This document shows, one piece after another, positions 8,268-16,804 of a DNA stretch of 31,703 bases. The stretch covers positions 1-31,703 of the forward strand of contig JAKAAA010000003.1 in NCBI GenBank assembly GCA_021797295.1, in the 5' to 3' direction. This stretch comes from Thermoplasmata archaeon (GTDB lineage: Archaea; Thermoplasmatota; Thermoplasmata; Thermoplasmatales; Thermoplasmataceae). Both the position numbers and the translations under genes were made by a program. Under the pieces are notes generated by a model that did no database searches, was not told the origin of the DNA, and was given only the letters and a program-made list of their open reading frames with translations. The first letter of the stretch is position 1. Every line of letters starts with the position of its first letter.

Positions 8268-8324
8268 GTATATTCATAACACCTATAAAAAGTTTTATTT
8301 TATTAAAAAATCAATATAAAATAA

Positions 8325-8341
8325 GATAAATAAAAAAAACG
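8325..8341 (-). terminator. T-rich terminator after dCMP deaminase
   Basis: Read on the minus strand, the sequence just past the stop at 8346 is a run of eight T followed by ATTTATC and further T tracts. This is a typical archaeal intrinsic terminator and separates the deaminase transcript from the hsp20 promoter. Confidence 0.4.
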
Positions 8342-8345
8342 GAGT

Positions 8346-8864
8346 TCAATCCTCGCCTGTTTTGTGGATATACCTGACACCTATCATGGATTCTACTTCA
8401 CTATCCGGAAGATTGAATTTTCTTATTTTTATATCGCTTTCAAGCAGCATTAATTCTGCAAGGTCATCTGGATAACCTTCGGCAAAGATAATCTCACCTA
8501 TATGGGAATTCATAATCATTTTGGAGCAGACTACGCATGGATGCGTTGTGACATATATCTTAGATCCTTTTATAGATGACCCGTTGACGGCAGCCTGTAT
8601 GATCGCATTCTGCTCTGCATGCAATCCTCTGCACAGTTCATGCCTTTCTCCCGACGGGACATCCAGTTCGTCCCTTATGCATCCTACTATATCACAATTA
8701 ACGGTATGTGCCGGTGGCCCATTATAACCGGTGGCCAGCACATTATTATCCCTGACAATAACAGCGCCAACCTTTCTCCTGGTGCAATTGGAACGGGAAG
8801 CCGCAAGATATGCCATCCGCATGAAATATTCGTCCCATGATGGTCTTCTCAAACTTTCCTCCAT
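8346..8864 (-). CDS. Deoxycytidylate (dCMP) deaminase, ComEB-like
   Basis: This 172-residue zinc-dependent deaminase would convert dCMP to dUMP for thymidylate synthesis. The catalytic motif HAEQNAI supplies the zinc-ligand His and the proton-shuttle Glu. HPCVVCSKMI supplies the two Cys ligands. The N-terminal YFMRMAYLAASRSNCTRRKVGAV segment and the nucleotide-binding NGPP loop are typical of dCMP deaminases rather than cytidine deaminases. A 14-residue upstream extension in frame is rejected. ATG 8864 has a TATA-like box (ATATTTATAT, about 8886-8895) at leaderless spacing, and it gives the family's usual start just before RRPSWDEYFM. Confidence 0.9.
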   Translation of the reverse strand: MEESLRRPSWDEYFMRMAYLAASRSNCTRRKVGAVIVRDNNVLATGYNGPPAHTVNCDIVGCIRDELDVPSGERHELCRGLHAEQNAIIQAAVNGSSIKGSKIYVTTHPCVVCSKMIMNSHIGEIIFAEGYPDDLAELMLLESDIKIRKFNLPDSEVESMIGVRYIHKTGED

Positions 8865-8943
8865 ATTATATAAATAGATAATTGGCATATAAATATTGTT
8901 TATCATAATAACATACAGCTCTTATAAATAATCGGCAGGACAA

Positions 8944-8956
8944 TTATATTTATTTA
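8944..8956 (+). promoter_or_regulatory. TATA-like box deciding the alaS start
   Basis: TTATATTTATTTA is centred about 27 nt before ATG 8978. This leaderless spacing supports ATG 8978 over an in-frame TTG at 8957, which lies almost inside the box. Confidence 0.5.
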
Positions 8957-8977
8957 TTGAGATGCATTATATGTAAA

Positions 8978-11653
8978 ATGGCGCAGGGAGAATTTGATCT
9001 GGATTTTTTCAGGGATAATAAATTTATCAGGAAACAGTGCTCGGTCTGTTCATCATACTTCTGGACTTCTGATCCGGAGAAAAAAACATGTGGAGACCCT
9101 GCATGCGAAAGCTATTCTTTTATAGGCAATTCACCGGTTAAACGGAAATATTCAATAAATGAAATGCGGGAAGAGTTCCTGAATTTTTTCAGGAATGATA
9201 ATTTAAAACACAAAATTCTTGACTTTTATCCGGTTGTTCCCAGATGGCGTGATGATGTTTTACTGGTAAATGCATCAATTTACGCTTTTCAGCCCCAGGT
9301 TACATCGGGCATGGTGCCGCCACCGGGAAACCCCATTGCAATGTCACAGCCAAGCATAAGAATGCTGGATCTGGATCTGGTCGGGAAAACGGGCAGGCAT
9401 CTCACATCCTTCGAGATGTTATGCCATGATTCGTTCAATTATGAGGATAAATACGTATACTGGAAGAATGAGACAATTGAATATTCATACAGATTTTTAA
9501 CCGAAAGGCTGGGAATAGATGGAAATATAATAACATACAAGGAAAAACCATGGTTCGGCGGTGGGAATGCAGGAAACGCCGTGGAGGTATTCGTCAGGGG
9601 ACTTGAGGTTGCAACCCTCGTGTTCATGGATCTCAAGGAAGATCCAGAAGGTGATATAACCATAGAGGGAACGAAATATTCTCCGATGCCCCTGAAAATT
9701 GTGGATACCGGCTACGGCCTGGAAAGGCTGGTATGGCTGACCACAGGAACACCTACAGTATATGAATCTATTTTCAGAGCTCCCATTGATTATATAAAAG
9801 CCAATTCATCTGTGGAATCCATAGATGACCATATAATTCAGAAATTATCGGAATTAGCGGCGGAAATTGATCCCTATAGAGAATCGGAGCTGTTGAAGCA
9901 GTTGCGGCCATATATGGAGGAAAATCATATTCCCATGGATCAGGAATTCATGGAAAAATTGAAAAAGATCCGTGCCATGTACTCACTTGCTGATCACACA
10001 AAGACATTGCTCTTGATGTTTTCCGATTATGTTATCCCCTCAAATGTAAAGGTCGGCTACCTTGCCAGAACGCTGATCCGTAGATCACTCAAATTTATTG
10101 AAGAAACCGGCTTCTCAAAAGATTTCATGGATCTCATGGATTTCCAGCATGAGGCATTCTCCCCTATTATCAAAAATTATGACAGGTCATTCATATCAAA
10201 CATTATATCAATAGAACGGGAGAAATATAATGAAATTACAAAAACAGCAGAAAATAAGGTAAAGAAATACATAAAATCAGGCAAACTGGATCTTGCGGAT
10301 GCAATGACACTTTATGAATCGGAAGGAATCAATGAAGATCTCATAATAGATTCATATAGAAAAATTACGGGAAATAATCTGGAACTGCCGGATAATTTTC
10401 AGGAAATGCTGATTGCAAGGCATGAGAAAAAAACAGCAAAGAAAAAAAGGCATGAGCAGTATCCCCCTGTCCATACAAGGCCACTTTATTATGACAATAC
10501 GGAAATCGCTGAATTTACGGCTATAACACTGTATTCAGGGGATAAAAGAATAATACCTAACCAGACTGCTTTTTATCCGGAGGGCGGAGGCCAGCCCTGC
10601 GACCTGGGATATTTTATAGCAAACGGGAAAAGGTTCAATGTAACAGATGTTCAGAAATACGGGGATTCCATAGTGCACTTTCTGGATGGGAATATACCGG
10701 AGGATGCCAGGATAAAGGGCGTAATTGATTATAACAGGCGGAGACAACTTATGATACATCATTCTGCAACCCATCTGCTCCTGGGAATAATGAGAAAGTA
10801 TTTCGGGGAACATATATGGCAGAGTGGAGTGAAGAAGGATATAAACGAATCCAGAATTGATGTAACACATTACAGAAAAATTACCCTTGAAGATATAAGG
10901 AACATAGAAAATATGTGCCTTGAAGCCATAGAACAGAACAGAAAAATTACCGTTGCAAACATAAGCTGGAATCCGGCAATAGAAAAATATGGTTTCAGGC
11001 TCTTCGAGGGCGGTGTACCGGTTTCTTCAAAAATAAGGGTTGTTACCATCGATGGAATCGATTCAGAAGGCTGTGGAGGCACCCACCTGAAAAGCACCGG
11101 TGAAATGGGTTTTATAAAAATCATGAAGACAGAAACAATACAGGAAGGGATACAGAGGATTATATTTTCGGCTGGACCTGCTGCACTTAGGTACGTACAG
11201 CTTCTCCATGATACAGTAGTGAATGAGCAGGAATATATGAAGGTGGATGTAAAGGATGTTTACGGCCATTCCCTGGAGATTTTCCACGAAAACCTTGAAA
11301 ATATCAAACTCATTGACCGTTACAGGAAAGAAAAGATAGAGGGCATTATAAATTCAAACCATGAAATGGCAGGAAATATAGCGCTTTATAACGAAAACCT
11401 TAACAGGGATGAATTGAATCTTCTGATACAGGGGTTATTCAGGAAGAATGCACCATGCCTTATAATAAACCATGGAAATGAAATTACCGGAATTGGCATA
11501 GACGGTTATATTGAGAAATTGAAAATTGCCCTGATGGGATACGGAATATCACTGGACGAAAAGGCAAGAAACAAAAAACTTTACAGTGCCACATCCAGAA
11601 GCGATATTAGTGAAAAGTTAATAAAGGAGATTTTAGTAGATGCTACAGTATGA
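8978..11653 (+). CDS. alaS: Alanyl-tRNA synthetase, archaeal type
   Basis: This complete 891-residue AlaRS begins with the archaeal N-terminal extension. That extension carries a cysteine-rich zinc-ribbon-like segment (IRKQCSVCSSYFWTSDP, then CGDPAC). The class II catalytic core follows, with motif 2 and 3 regions including SFNYEDKYVYWKNE and GYGLERLVWLTTG. The editing domain carries HHSATH (594-599) and the zinc/catalytic Cys-His motif CGGTH (699-703), which removes mischarged Ser or Gly. The C-terminal portion (about 740-891) is the oligomerisation/C-Ala region. The stop overlaps the next gene in an ATGA, so translation is probably coupled to the M50-like membrane protein, an unusual partner. 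Confidence 0.96.
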   Translation: MAQGEFDLDFFRDNKFIRKQCSVCSSYFWTSDPEKKTCGDPACESYSFIGNSPVKRKYSINEMREEFLNFFRNDNLKHKILDFYPVVPRWRDDVLLVNASIYAFQPQVTSGMVPPPGNPIAMSQPSIRMLDLDLVGKTGRHLTSFEMLCHDSFNYEDKYVYWKNETIEYSYRFLTERLGIDGNIITYKEKPWFGGGNAGNAVEVFVRGLEVATLVFMDLKEDPEGDITIEGTKYSPMPLKIVDTGYGLERLVWLTTGTPTVYESIFRAPIDYIKANSSVESIDDHIIQKLSELAAEIDPYRESELLKQLRPYMEENHIPMDQEFMEKLKKIRAMYSLADHTKTLLLMFSDYVIPSNVKVGYLARTLIRRSLKFIEETGFSKDFMDLMDFQHEAFSPIIKNYDRSFISNIISIEREKYNEITKTAENKVKKYIKSGKLDLADAMTLYESEGINEDLIIDSYRKITGNNLELPDNFQEMLIARHEKKTAKKKRHEQYPPVHTRPLYYDNTEIAEFTAITLYSGDKRIIPNQTAFYPEGGGQPCDLGYFIANGKRFNVTDVQKYGDSIVHFLDGNIPEDARIKGVIDYNRRRQLMIHHSATHLLLGIMRKYFGEHIWQSGVKKDINESRIDVTHYRKITLEDIRNIENMCLEAIEQNRKITVANISWNPAIEKYGFRLFEGGVPVSSKIRVVTIDGIDSEGCGGTHLKSTGEMGFIKIMKTETIQEGIQRIIFSAGPAALRYVQLLHDTVVNEQEYMKVDVKDVYGHSLEIFHENLENIKLIDRYRKEKIEGIINSNHEMAGNIALYNENLNRDELNLLIQGLFRKNAPCLIINHGNEITGIGIDGYIEKLKIALMGYGISLDEKARNKKLYSATSRSDISEKLIKEILVDATV

Positions 11654-13362
11654 GAGATTCCCAGATCATAGAAGAAATAGTTAAAAAATATTACCGCGTC
11701 TCGGATGTTGATAATACTAAATATTCTATAATATTCCACATATCAGGTAACGGTAACGAAAAAACCTTTGAAATGCTTCTGAATGATCTGAAAGACCTAG
11801 GTACCACGGCATTTACAAACGACCTTCCTGATAATCAGATAATAGTTATAAGCAATTCAAATCTGGCCAGGGAGAGAACCGGGCTTAAAACTCTGATGTT
11901 TTTCATTTCAATCATAACCCTGGTTTACACAGGATATGTTTATTCAAGTGCTTACTATTCGACTATTTCATTGCGCACAGGCATTATCTACGGGACGATC
12001 CTGTACGCAGTACCTGTTATCGGGATTCTCATGATCAGGGAGGCAGGCAAATACCTATCTCTGAGTAAAAGCCATATAAAATATAAATTTCCAATTTTTG
12101 TCCCTTCTCCTGGCATAGGAACGCTTGGAACAATAAATTCAAATAAAAACCAGTTCCGGGAACCAAAAGCCATGATAAATGCCGGTACAATTTCCCTTTT
12201 GTCCGGTTTTTTTGTATCTATCCTGTTTATAATAATAGGATCGTATACATCCCCTTTTATTCAGTACAGTGCTGCTGTGAGATCACCTATTTCAGCCCTC
12301 AATTTTCCACTGGTCTTCCCGATAATTCTTGATCATTTCATTCCGGTCTCTATTGCACCGGCACCCCTGGCACTGGCAGGTTATACAGGGCTTGTGACCA
12401 CCGCTTTAAATGCATTGCCCATCGGATTCCTCGATGGAGGCCTGATTTTCTCAGCCATATTCGGAAGACGTTATAAATATGTATCCTACTTTTCCACGAT
12501 AATAATTATTCTAGCCTCTATACTGGAACCCTATCTTCTGATACTCGTAGCCCTCCTGTTCCTGCTTGGCATCAGAGGTGCGCTGCCAATGAATAATCTG
12601 GCAAAACCGGGGCATATGCTGAAATATATAACTGTAGTAGTAATTTTTGTAATACTGTTGGGATTTGCACCACTTCCATTTCATAATATAAATAGCAGCA
12701 GTGTGGCTATTGCCGATTCCTGTTACATTATAGATAAGGACAAACCGGGAAATGTGACGGTAAATGTAACGGTGAATGAACAGGGAGTAAATATTATCCC
12801 CTCATTTTCAGTACATCCGGGCAGGTTAAAAGTCGAGGGGCATGAAATAGATAATAGCACCGCCACAACATACGATCTCGATCTAATAACATACAGGGCC
12901 AACTACTCCGGGATAAAAGATTTCAATATTACTGTAAATACCGGGACATCCATATTCCATAAAAGGGTAGAGGTGTATTTCCTGGAGCCGGTGGAAAATA
13001 TCCATGTAAACAATTCAACCAGTCCTATGACCTTAACAGAGTATCAGGGAATGTCCTTTAATTTGACTTTACATAATAATTGTAATATGCCGGTAAGGGC
13101 AACATTACTCTCAGTTTCCAACCACATGGACGTTTATATGATGCCGAATAACAATGCAGTATTGAACCTTTCAGGGAATCAGTATCTTCCTAGGAGTTTT
13201 AGTATGGGAATAAATAACAACACATCAATTATGTTGGAAGCCACCACACCTGGTATCTGGCATTTACTATTGATTGAATCAAATGGAATGTCGGCGGTAA
13301 TAATAACAATTAACGTAATGCCATCTAAACCTTCAATACCACAACCTGACCCACCAAATTAA
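11650..13362 (+). CDS. M50/site-2-protease-fold membrane protein lacking the zinc ligands
   Basis: This 570-residue protein has a short cytoplasmic domain (about 1-78), then a membrane core of six or more helices (about 80-345). The core matches the archaeal/EGY1-like branch of intramembrane metalloproteases. FPIFVPSPGIGTLGTI and GLVTTALNALPIGFLDGG are well kept. The catalytic HExxH position reads REAGK (130-134), so both zinc-binding histidines are lost. The usual LDGGH reads LDGGL (Asp262 kept, His replaced by Leu265). It is therefore probably proteolytically inactive, possibly a substrate-binding or scaffold protein. The C-terminal 200 or so residues are a beta-rich outward-facing domain with about a dozen N-x-S/T sites, suggesting glycosylation. 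It overlaps alaS by 4 nt. Confidence 0.75.
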   Translation: MRDSQIIEEIVKKYYRVSDVDNTKYSIIFHISGNGNEKTFEMLLNDLKDLGTTAFTNDLPDNQIIVISNSNLARERTGLKTLMFFISIITLVYTGYVYSSAYYSTISLRTGIIYGTILYAVPVIGILMIREAGKYLSLSKSHIKYKFPIFVPSPGIGTLGTINSNKNQFREPKAMINAGTISLLSGFFVSILFIIIGSYTSPFIQYSAAVRSPISALNFPLVFPIILDHFIPVSIAPAPLALAGYTGLVTTALNALPIGFLDGGLIFSAIFGRRYKYVSYFSTIIIILASILEPYLLILVALLFLLGIRGALPMNNLAKPGHMLKYITVVVIFVILLGFAPLPFHNINSSSVAIADSCYIIDKDKPGNVTVNVTVNEQGVNIIPSFSVHPGRLKVEGHEIDNSTATTYDLDLITYRANYSGIKDFNITVNTGTSIFHKRVEVYFLEPVENIHVNNSTSPMTLTEYQGMSFNLTLHNNCNMPVRATLLSVSNHMDVYMMPNNNAVLNLSGNQYLPRSFSMGINNNTSIMLEATTPGIWHLLLIESNGMSAVIITINVMPSKPSIPQPDPPN

Positions 13363-13492
13363 CTTTATTTCCCCAGGGATACTAACATGGAGCCGGAACG
13401 TGTTTTTTTCCAGTTTAATAATCTGTTTTTAAATTTTAATCCATTTAATCACAGTTTCTTTAACATGTCATTTCTTTTTTGTTTATAGAAAA

Positions 13493-13500
13493 TTTATATA
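13493..13500 (+). promoter_or_regulatory. TATA-like box of the MFS-ARH-PfkB operon
   Basis: TTTATATA lies about 25 nt before ATG 13521. It marks a probable leaderless start and rules against an in-frame TTG at 13479 as the start codon. Confidence 0.5.
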
Positions 13501-13520
13501 CGCTAATGTTTTACGTTTTT

Positions 13521-14792
13521 ATGAATCCAGCTGCTGAGGTTGAGGATTTAAAATGGGGGCCGGTACACACCCTTTTATTCATTGCATTTTCAATAGGTAC
13601 CGCTGTTGAAGCGTACATATATTCACTATCATATATAGCCACCGGATGGGTTACGATACCACGTACACTATTGGGGTTACTGGCGATCTGGCCGCCTTTA
13701 TGGCTCCTGCTTGGTGGTGCAGTATCAGGTCCGCTGGCCGATGAGATTGGCAGGAAAAAAACTTTATTCATTACACTGGCCATATACGCAGTGGGTGCCA
13801 CCGGCCTGATTTTCAGCTTTACTTATATAACAATCCTGATCTTTATCGGCATGCTTCTGTTTGCTGCCGGCGGTGAATACAATACCATTCTTACCGCAAC
13901 ACATGAATTATTCCCCAGGAAATACAGGAGCAGGGCATTATTCCTTGAACTTAATTTTACCAATATAGGCGGATCCATAGCAGCAATACTTGCACTTCTT
14001 GCCATATCATCCATATTTGACCAGAGAGCAGTGCTGGGGGTAACACTCCTAATATCACTTATGGTCATGTATCTCATCAGATTGAGATTGCCGGAATCAG
14101 TTATGTGGCTTGAATCAAAGGGAAGATTCAGCAGTGCAGATACGGAACTCAAAAAATACTATGGCGCCTCTCCGGAAAAGGATACCCTGGTGAAGCCAAA
14201 AAAATTACCCTCACTCTATTTCAGAATAGCAGTCGGTGGAATAATCGGGTGGGCATATACAGCTGGCTTCAGCCTTATTGTGCTGACACTGGGACCCTAT
14301 TTTTTCCCATCCCTTACTGACTGGTTGATTTTCGTTTTCGGAATAGTTGCATTCCTGGCAGGCTTTCTGGGACTTGTTGCCGATAAATTCAGCAGAAAAC
14401 GTTTTCTGCTGGTTTCTGCTATACTGGTTGTTGTATTTGCATATCTGTTTATACCCACATTAAAAATATGGATAACAAATACATTCATCTTCTGGTTTTT
14501 ATTCATAGGTGTTTCCGTTTTCATAAATATATATTTCCTGGCAGAGGATACGTTAAAGTCGGAAATCTGGGCTACAAAGAGAAGAGGGCTGTACTCTGCT
14601 ATTGTTAGGGTAATCTCCCTGGGCGGATCCATACCGGTGATCTTTCTGGCGGTTAATTTACCGATAGTATCATACATGTGGCTGGGAATAGGAATTTTCG
14701 GCACTGGTCTGGTTGCATCGGTTGCATGGTATATATGGGGAATAGAAACCAGCAAGGGCAGAAGTGTAAGAATATGGGATGATGATAGATGA
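13521..14792 (+). CDS. Major facilitator superfamily transporter
   Basis: This 423-residue protein has about twelve hydrophobic helices. The loop after helix 2 carries the MFS motif A (GPLADEIGRKKTLF), and the pseudo-repeat between helices 8 and 9 is VADKFSRKRFLL, so both halves are complete. It resembles the sugar/metabolite-proton symporter branch, but the substrate cannot be read from the sequence. It is the first gene of a three-gene operon: its stop overlaps the ADP-ribosylglycohydrolase start (ATGA), and a PfkB kinase follows. The downstream enzymes suggest a ribosylated compound, nucleoside or sugar as cargo. An N-terminal extension to TTG 13479 is not supported by the promoter position. 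Confidence 0.85.
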   Translation: MNPAAEVEDLKWGPVHTLLFIAFSIGTAVEAYIYSLSYIATGWVTIPRTLLGLLAIWPPLWLLLGGAVSGPLADEIGRKKTLFITLAIYAVGATGLIFSFTYITILIFIGMLLFAAGGEYNTILTATHELFPRKYRSRALFLELNFTNIGGSIAAILALLAISSIFDQRAVLGVTLLISLMVMYLIRLRLPESVMWLESKGRFSSADTELKKYYGASPEKDTLVKPKKLPSLYFRIAVGGIIGWAYTAGFSLIVLTLGPYFFPSLTDWLIFVFGIVAFLAGFLGLVADKFSRKRFLLVSAILVVVFAYLFIPTLKIWITNTFIFWFLFIGVSVFINIYFLAEDTLKSEIWATKRRGLYSAIVRVISLGGSIPVIFLAVNLPIVSYMWLGIGIFGTGLVASVAWYIWGIETSKGRSVRIWDDDR

Positions 14793-15802
14793 GTATAGAT
14801 AAAAACACTTTAAAAGATAAGATTTTAGGAGTATTTTATGGAGTTGCAATAGGTGATGCAATGGGGATGCCCACCACCTTCATGAGCAGGGAACAGATAA
14901 AAGGGAAGTTCGGGAAGGTAACGGATTTCCTGGAGGCACCAATGGAAGGATCGGTGCATTCCAGACTTGTCAGGGGGGAGTATACAGATGACACTGAACT
15001 GACATACATGGTTGCAGACTCTATTATATCCAGAGGGCATATAGATCCTGAAGACATGGCGAACAGGCTTGTAAAATGGGCAGATGACAATGATATACTG
15101 AATACAACACTCATAGGACCCAGCACAAGGGGGGCCATACACAATTTAAAATCCGGTATGTCTTACCGGGAGACAGGAAAAAATGGAACAACAAATGGCT
15201 GCGCCATGAAAATCAGTCCCGTTGGAATCTATGATGCCTTTTCAGAGGATGAAAAAACTGTAAAAGATGTAATAAATGCATGTTTATGCACACACAATAC
15301 TGCACTGGCAATTTCAGGTGCAGCAGCTATCAGCTTTGCAGTCAAAAATGCAATTTCAGATGGGAAAAACCCTGGAAATGTTTTCGATGCATCACTGAAA
15401 GGTGCCGATCTGGGAGCACGGTTAATGGGCAATTCCGGAGACTCTATAGTACGCAGAATACAGGAGGCTGCAAATATTGCTAATGCCAGCAATGATTTTG
15501 ACCTCTTCCTGGACAGTCTTTATAATTTCATATTAAAACCACAGTGGGCGCTTACAGAGGATTCGGTTCCCGCTGCCATATCAGTATTTTTACGGGCCAG
15601 GGGAAATTTCAGGGAGTCAATATTGATGGCATGTAATCTCGGTGCAGATTCAGATACAATCGGTGGCATGGTGGGGGCAATGGCCGGTTCCTATGCAGGG
15701 TTCAGGAAAATTCCCGGTGAATGGATAAAAACCATAGACGATTCTGCCGGCCGGGATATAATGGAACTGGGAGGTAAATTTTTGGATGCCATGCAATTAT
15801 GA
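14789..15802 (+). CDS. ADP-ribosylglycohydrolase (ARH/DraG) family enzyme
   Basis: This 337-residue all-helical dinuclear-magnesium hydrolase family member spans the normal ARH length. Metal-binding motifs are intact: GDAMG at 22-26, TDDT at 66-69, the substrate-loop region TNGCAMKISPVG near 134-146, and GADSDTIGG starting at 285, with Asp287 and Asp289. ARH-family enzymes remove ADP-ribose from proteins or cleave related N- or O-ribosyl bonds. No ADP-ribosyltransferase is visible in the window. It is sandwiched between an MFS transporter (ATGA overlap) and a PfkB kinase (17-bp overlap), which points to a catabolic or salvage role: releasing a ribose-containing moiety that the kinase then phosphorylates. 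That role is inference. Confidence 0.88.
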   Translation: MSIDKNTLKDKILGVFYGVAIGDAMGMPTTFMSREQIKGKFGKVTDFLEAPMEGSVHSRLVRGEYTDDTELTYMVADSIISRGHIDPEDMANRLVKWADDNDILNTTLIGPSTRGAIHNLKSGMSYRETGKNGTTNGCAMKISPVGIYDAFSEDEKTVKDVINACLCTHNTALAISGAAAISFAVKNAISDGKNPGNVFDASLKGADLGARLMGNSGDSIVRRIQEAANIANASNDFDLFLDSLYNFILKPQWALTEDSVPAAISVFLRARGNFRESILMACNLGADSDTIGGMVGAMAGSYAGFRKIPGEWIKTIDDSAGRDIMELGGKFLDAMQL

Positions 15803-16703
15803 TCTTCTAATAATCGGGGATGCTGTTTTAGACATATCCCTGAACATAAAAGATTTCCCGGTACGGGCTGGAACCACAAATATCTCACCTGATATGGAAA
15901 TAACCCCCGGAGGTCCCGCTGCCATGGCAATTATAGCTTCACGGCTGGGTTTAAAAGTTGCATTTGCAGATAAGATCGGAACAGACATACTTGGCGATTA
16001 TTTACTGAAAGAACTCGAAAAAAGCGGCGTAAATACCGAATATATAATAAGGGAAAATGGAGAAGCAACAGCAACATCAATCAATATAGTTGATTCAAAG
16101 AAGAGGCACTCCTTCCTGGGATACCTCGGTGCCGGCATAATGCTTGATAAGGTGGATAAAAGTTTGATCTCCAGATCAAAATCTATTTTTTTTGAGGGTT
16201 ATAATCTTGCGGCTACCGGAAAAACATACTATACCATTCTGGATGCTGCCAAGGAGGCAAATTTGCAGAAAAAACAGATATTCTTTGATATAGGCCCGCT
16301 TATATCAGAAATTAAGGGGCTCAATGCGTTTCTTGATATCTCGACCACCGTTTTCTTAAATAGGGAAGAAGCGCTTGCATATTCCAAACTTGATCTGGAA
16401 CGTACTCTGATAATGCTGGGAAAAAAAGAGAATGCAAACTACATACTGAAACTTGATCGGGAAGGCTCCATGATCATAAGGAATAAACAGACGATTCCAT
16501 GCAGTGCTTTAAAAACCGATAACATTAAACATACTATCGGGGCAGGAGATGCATTTGATGCCGGTTATATGGCTGCCATGCTTTCAGGCTATAGAGAGGA
16601 GATGGCATGCATGGCAGGGAATGCGGTAGCCTCTCTGAGAATCTCCAGGGGCATCAAATCAATACCGCACATAAATGAACTCATGGAGAAAATAAATTCC
16701 TAG
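15786..16703 (+). CDS. PfkB-family sugar or nucleoside kinase
   Basis: This 305-residue ribokinase-like protein has an N-terminal substrate region GDAVLDISLNI and GGPAAMAIIASRLGL (PfkB signature 1). The ATP-binding/catalytic signature TIGAGDAFDAGYMAAML follows, with the catalytic base at Asp255 in GAGD. Family members phosphorylate ribose, other sugars or nucleosides, and archaeal members are often promiscuous nucleoside kinases. Its ATG lies inside the last codons of the ARH-family gene (17-bp overlap), so translation is probably coupled. Substrate specificity cannot be decided from sequence alone. Confidence 0.88.
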   Translation: MPCNYDLLIIGDAVLDISLNIKDFPVRAGTTNISPDMEITPGGPAAMAIIASRLGLKVAFADKIGTDILGDYLLKELEKSGVNTEYIIRENGEATATSINIVDSKKRHSFLGYLGAGIMLDKVDKSLISRSKSIFFEGYNLAATGKTYYTILDAAKEANLQKKQIFFDIGPLISEIKGLNAFLDISTTVFLNREEALAYSKLDLERTLIMLGKKENANYILKLDREGSMIIRNKQTIPCSALKTDNIKHTIGAGDAFDAGYMAAMLSGYREEMACMAGNAVASLRISRGIKSIPHINELMEKINS

Positions 16704-16804
16704 TTGTTCAGGTACAGAACCCGGGAAATTAAACTGCCCATATCGTGATTGAATTAGCCTCACCAGTAAATATGGAAAGTTTTTGTTAATTATCACTGTA
16801 AAAA

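Noticed and set aside
14297..14755. 152-codon open frame antisense to the MFS transporter
   Set aside because: There is no start context and no recognisable motif; it is explained by the transporter's codon bias.
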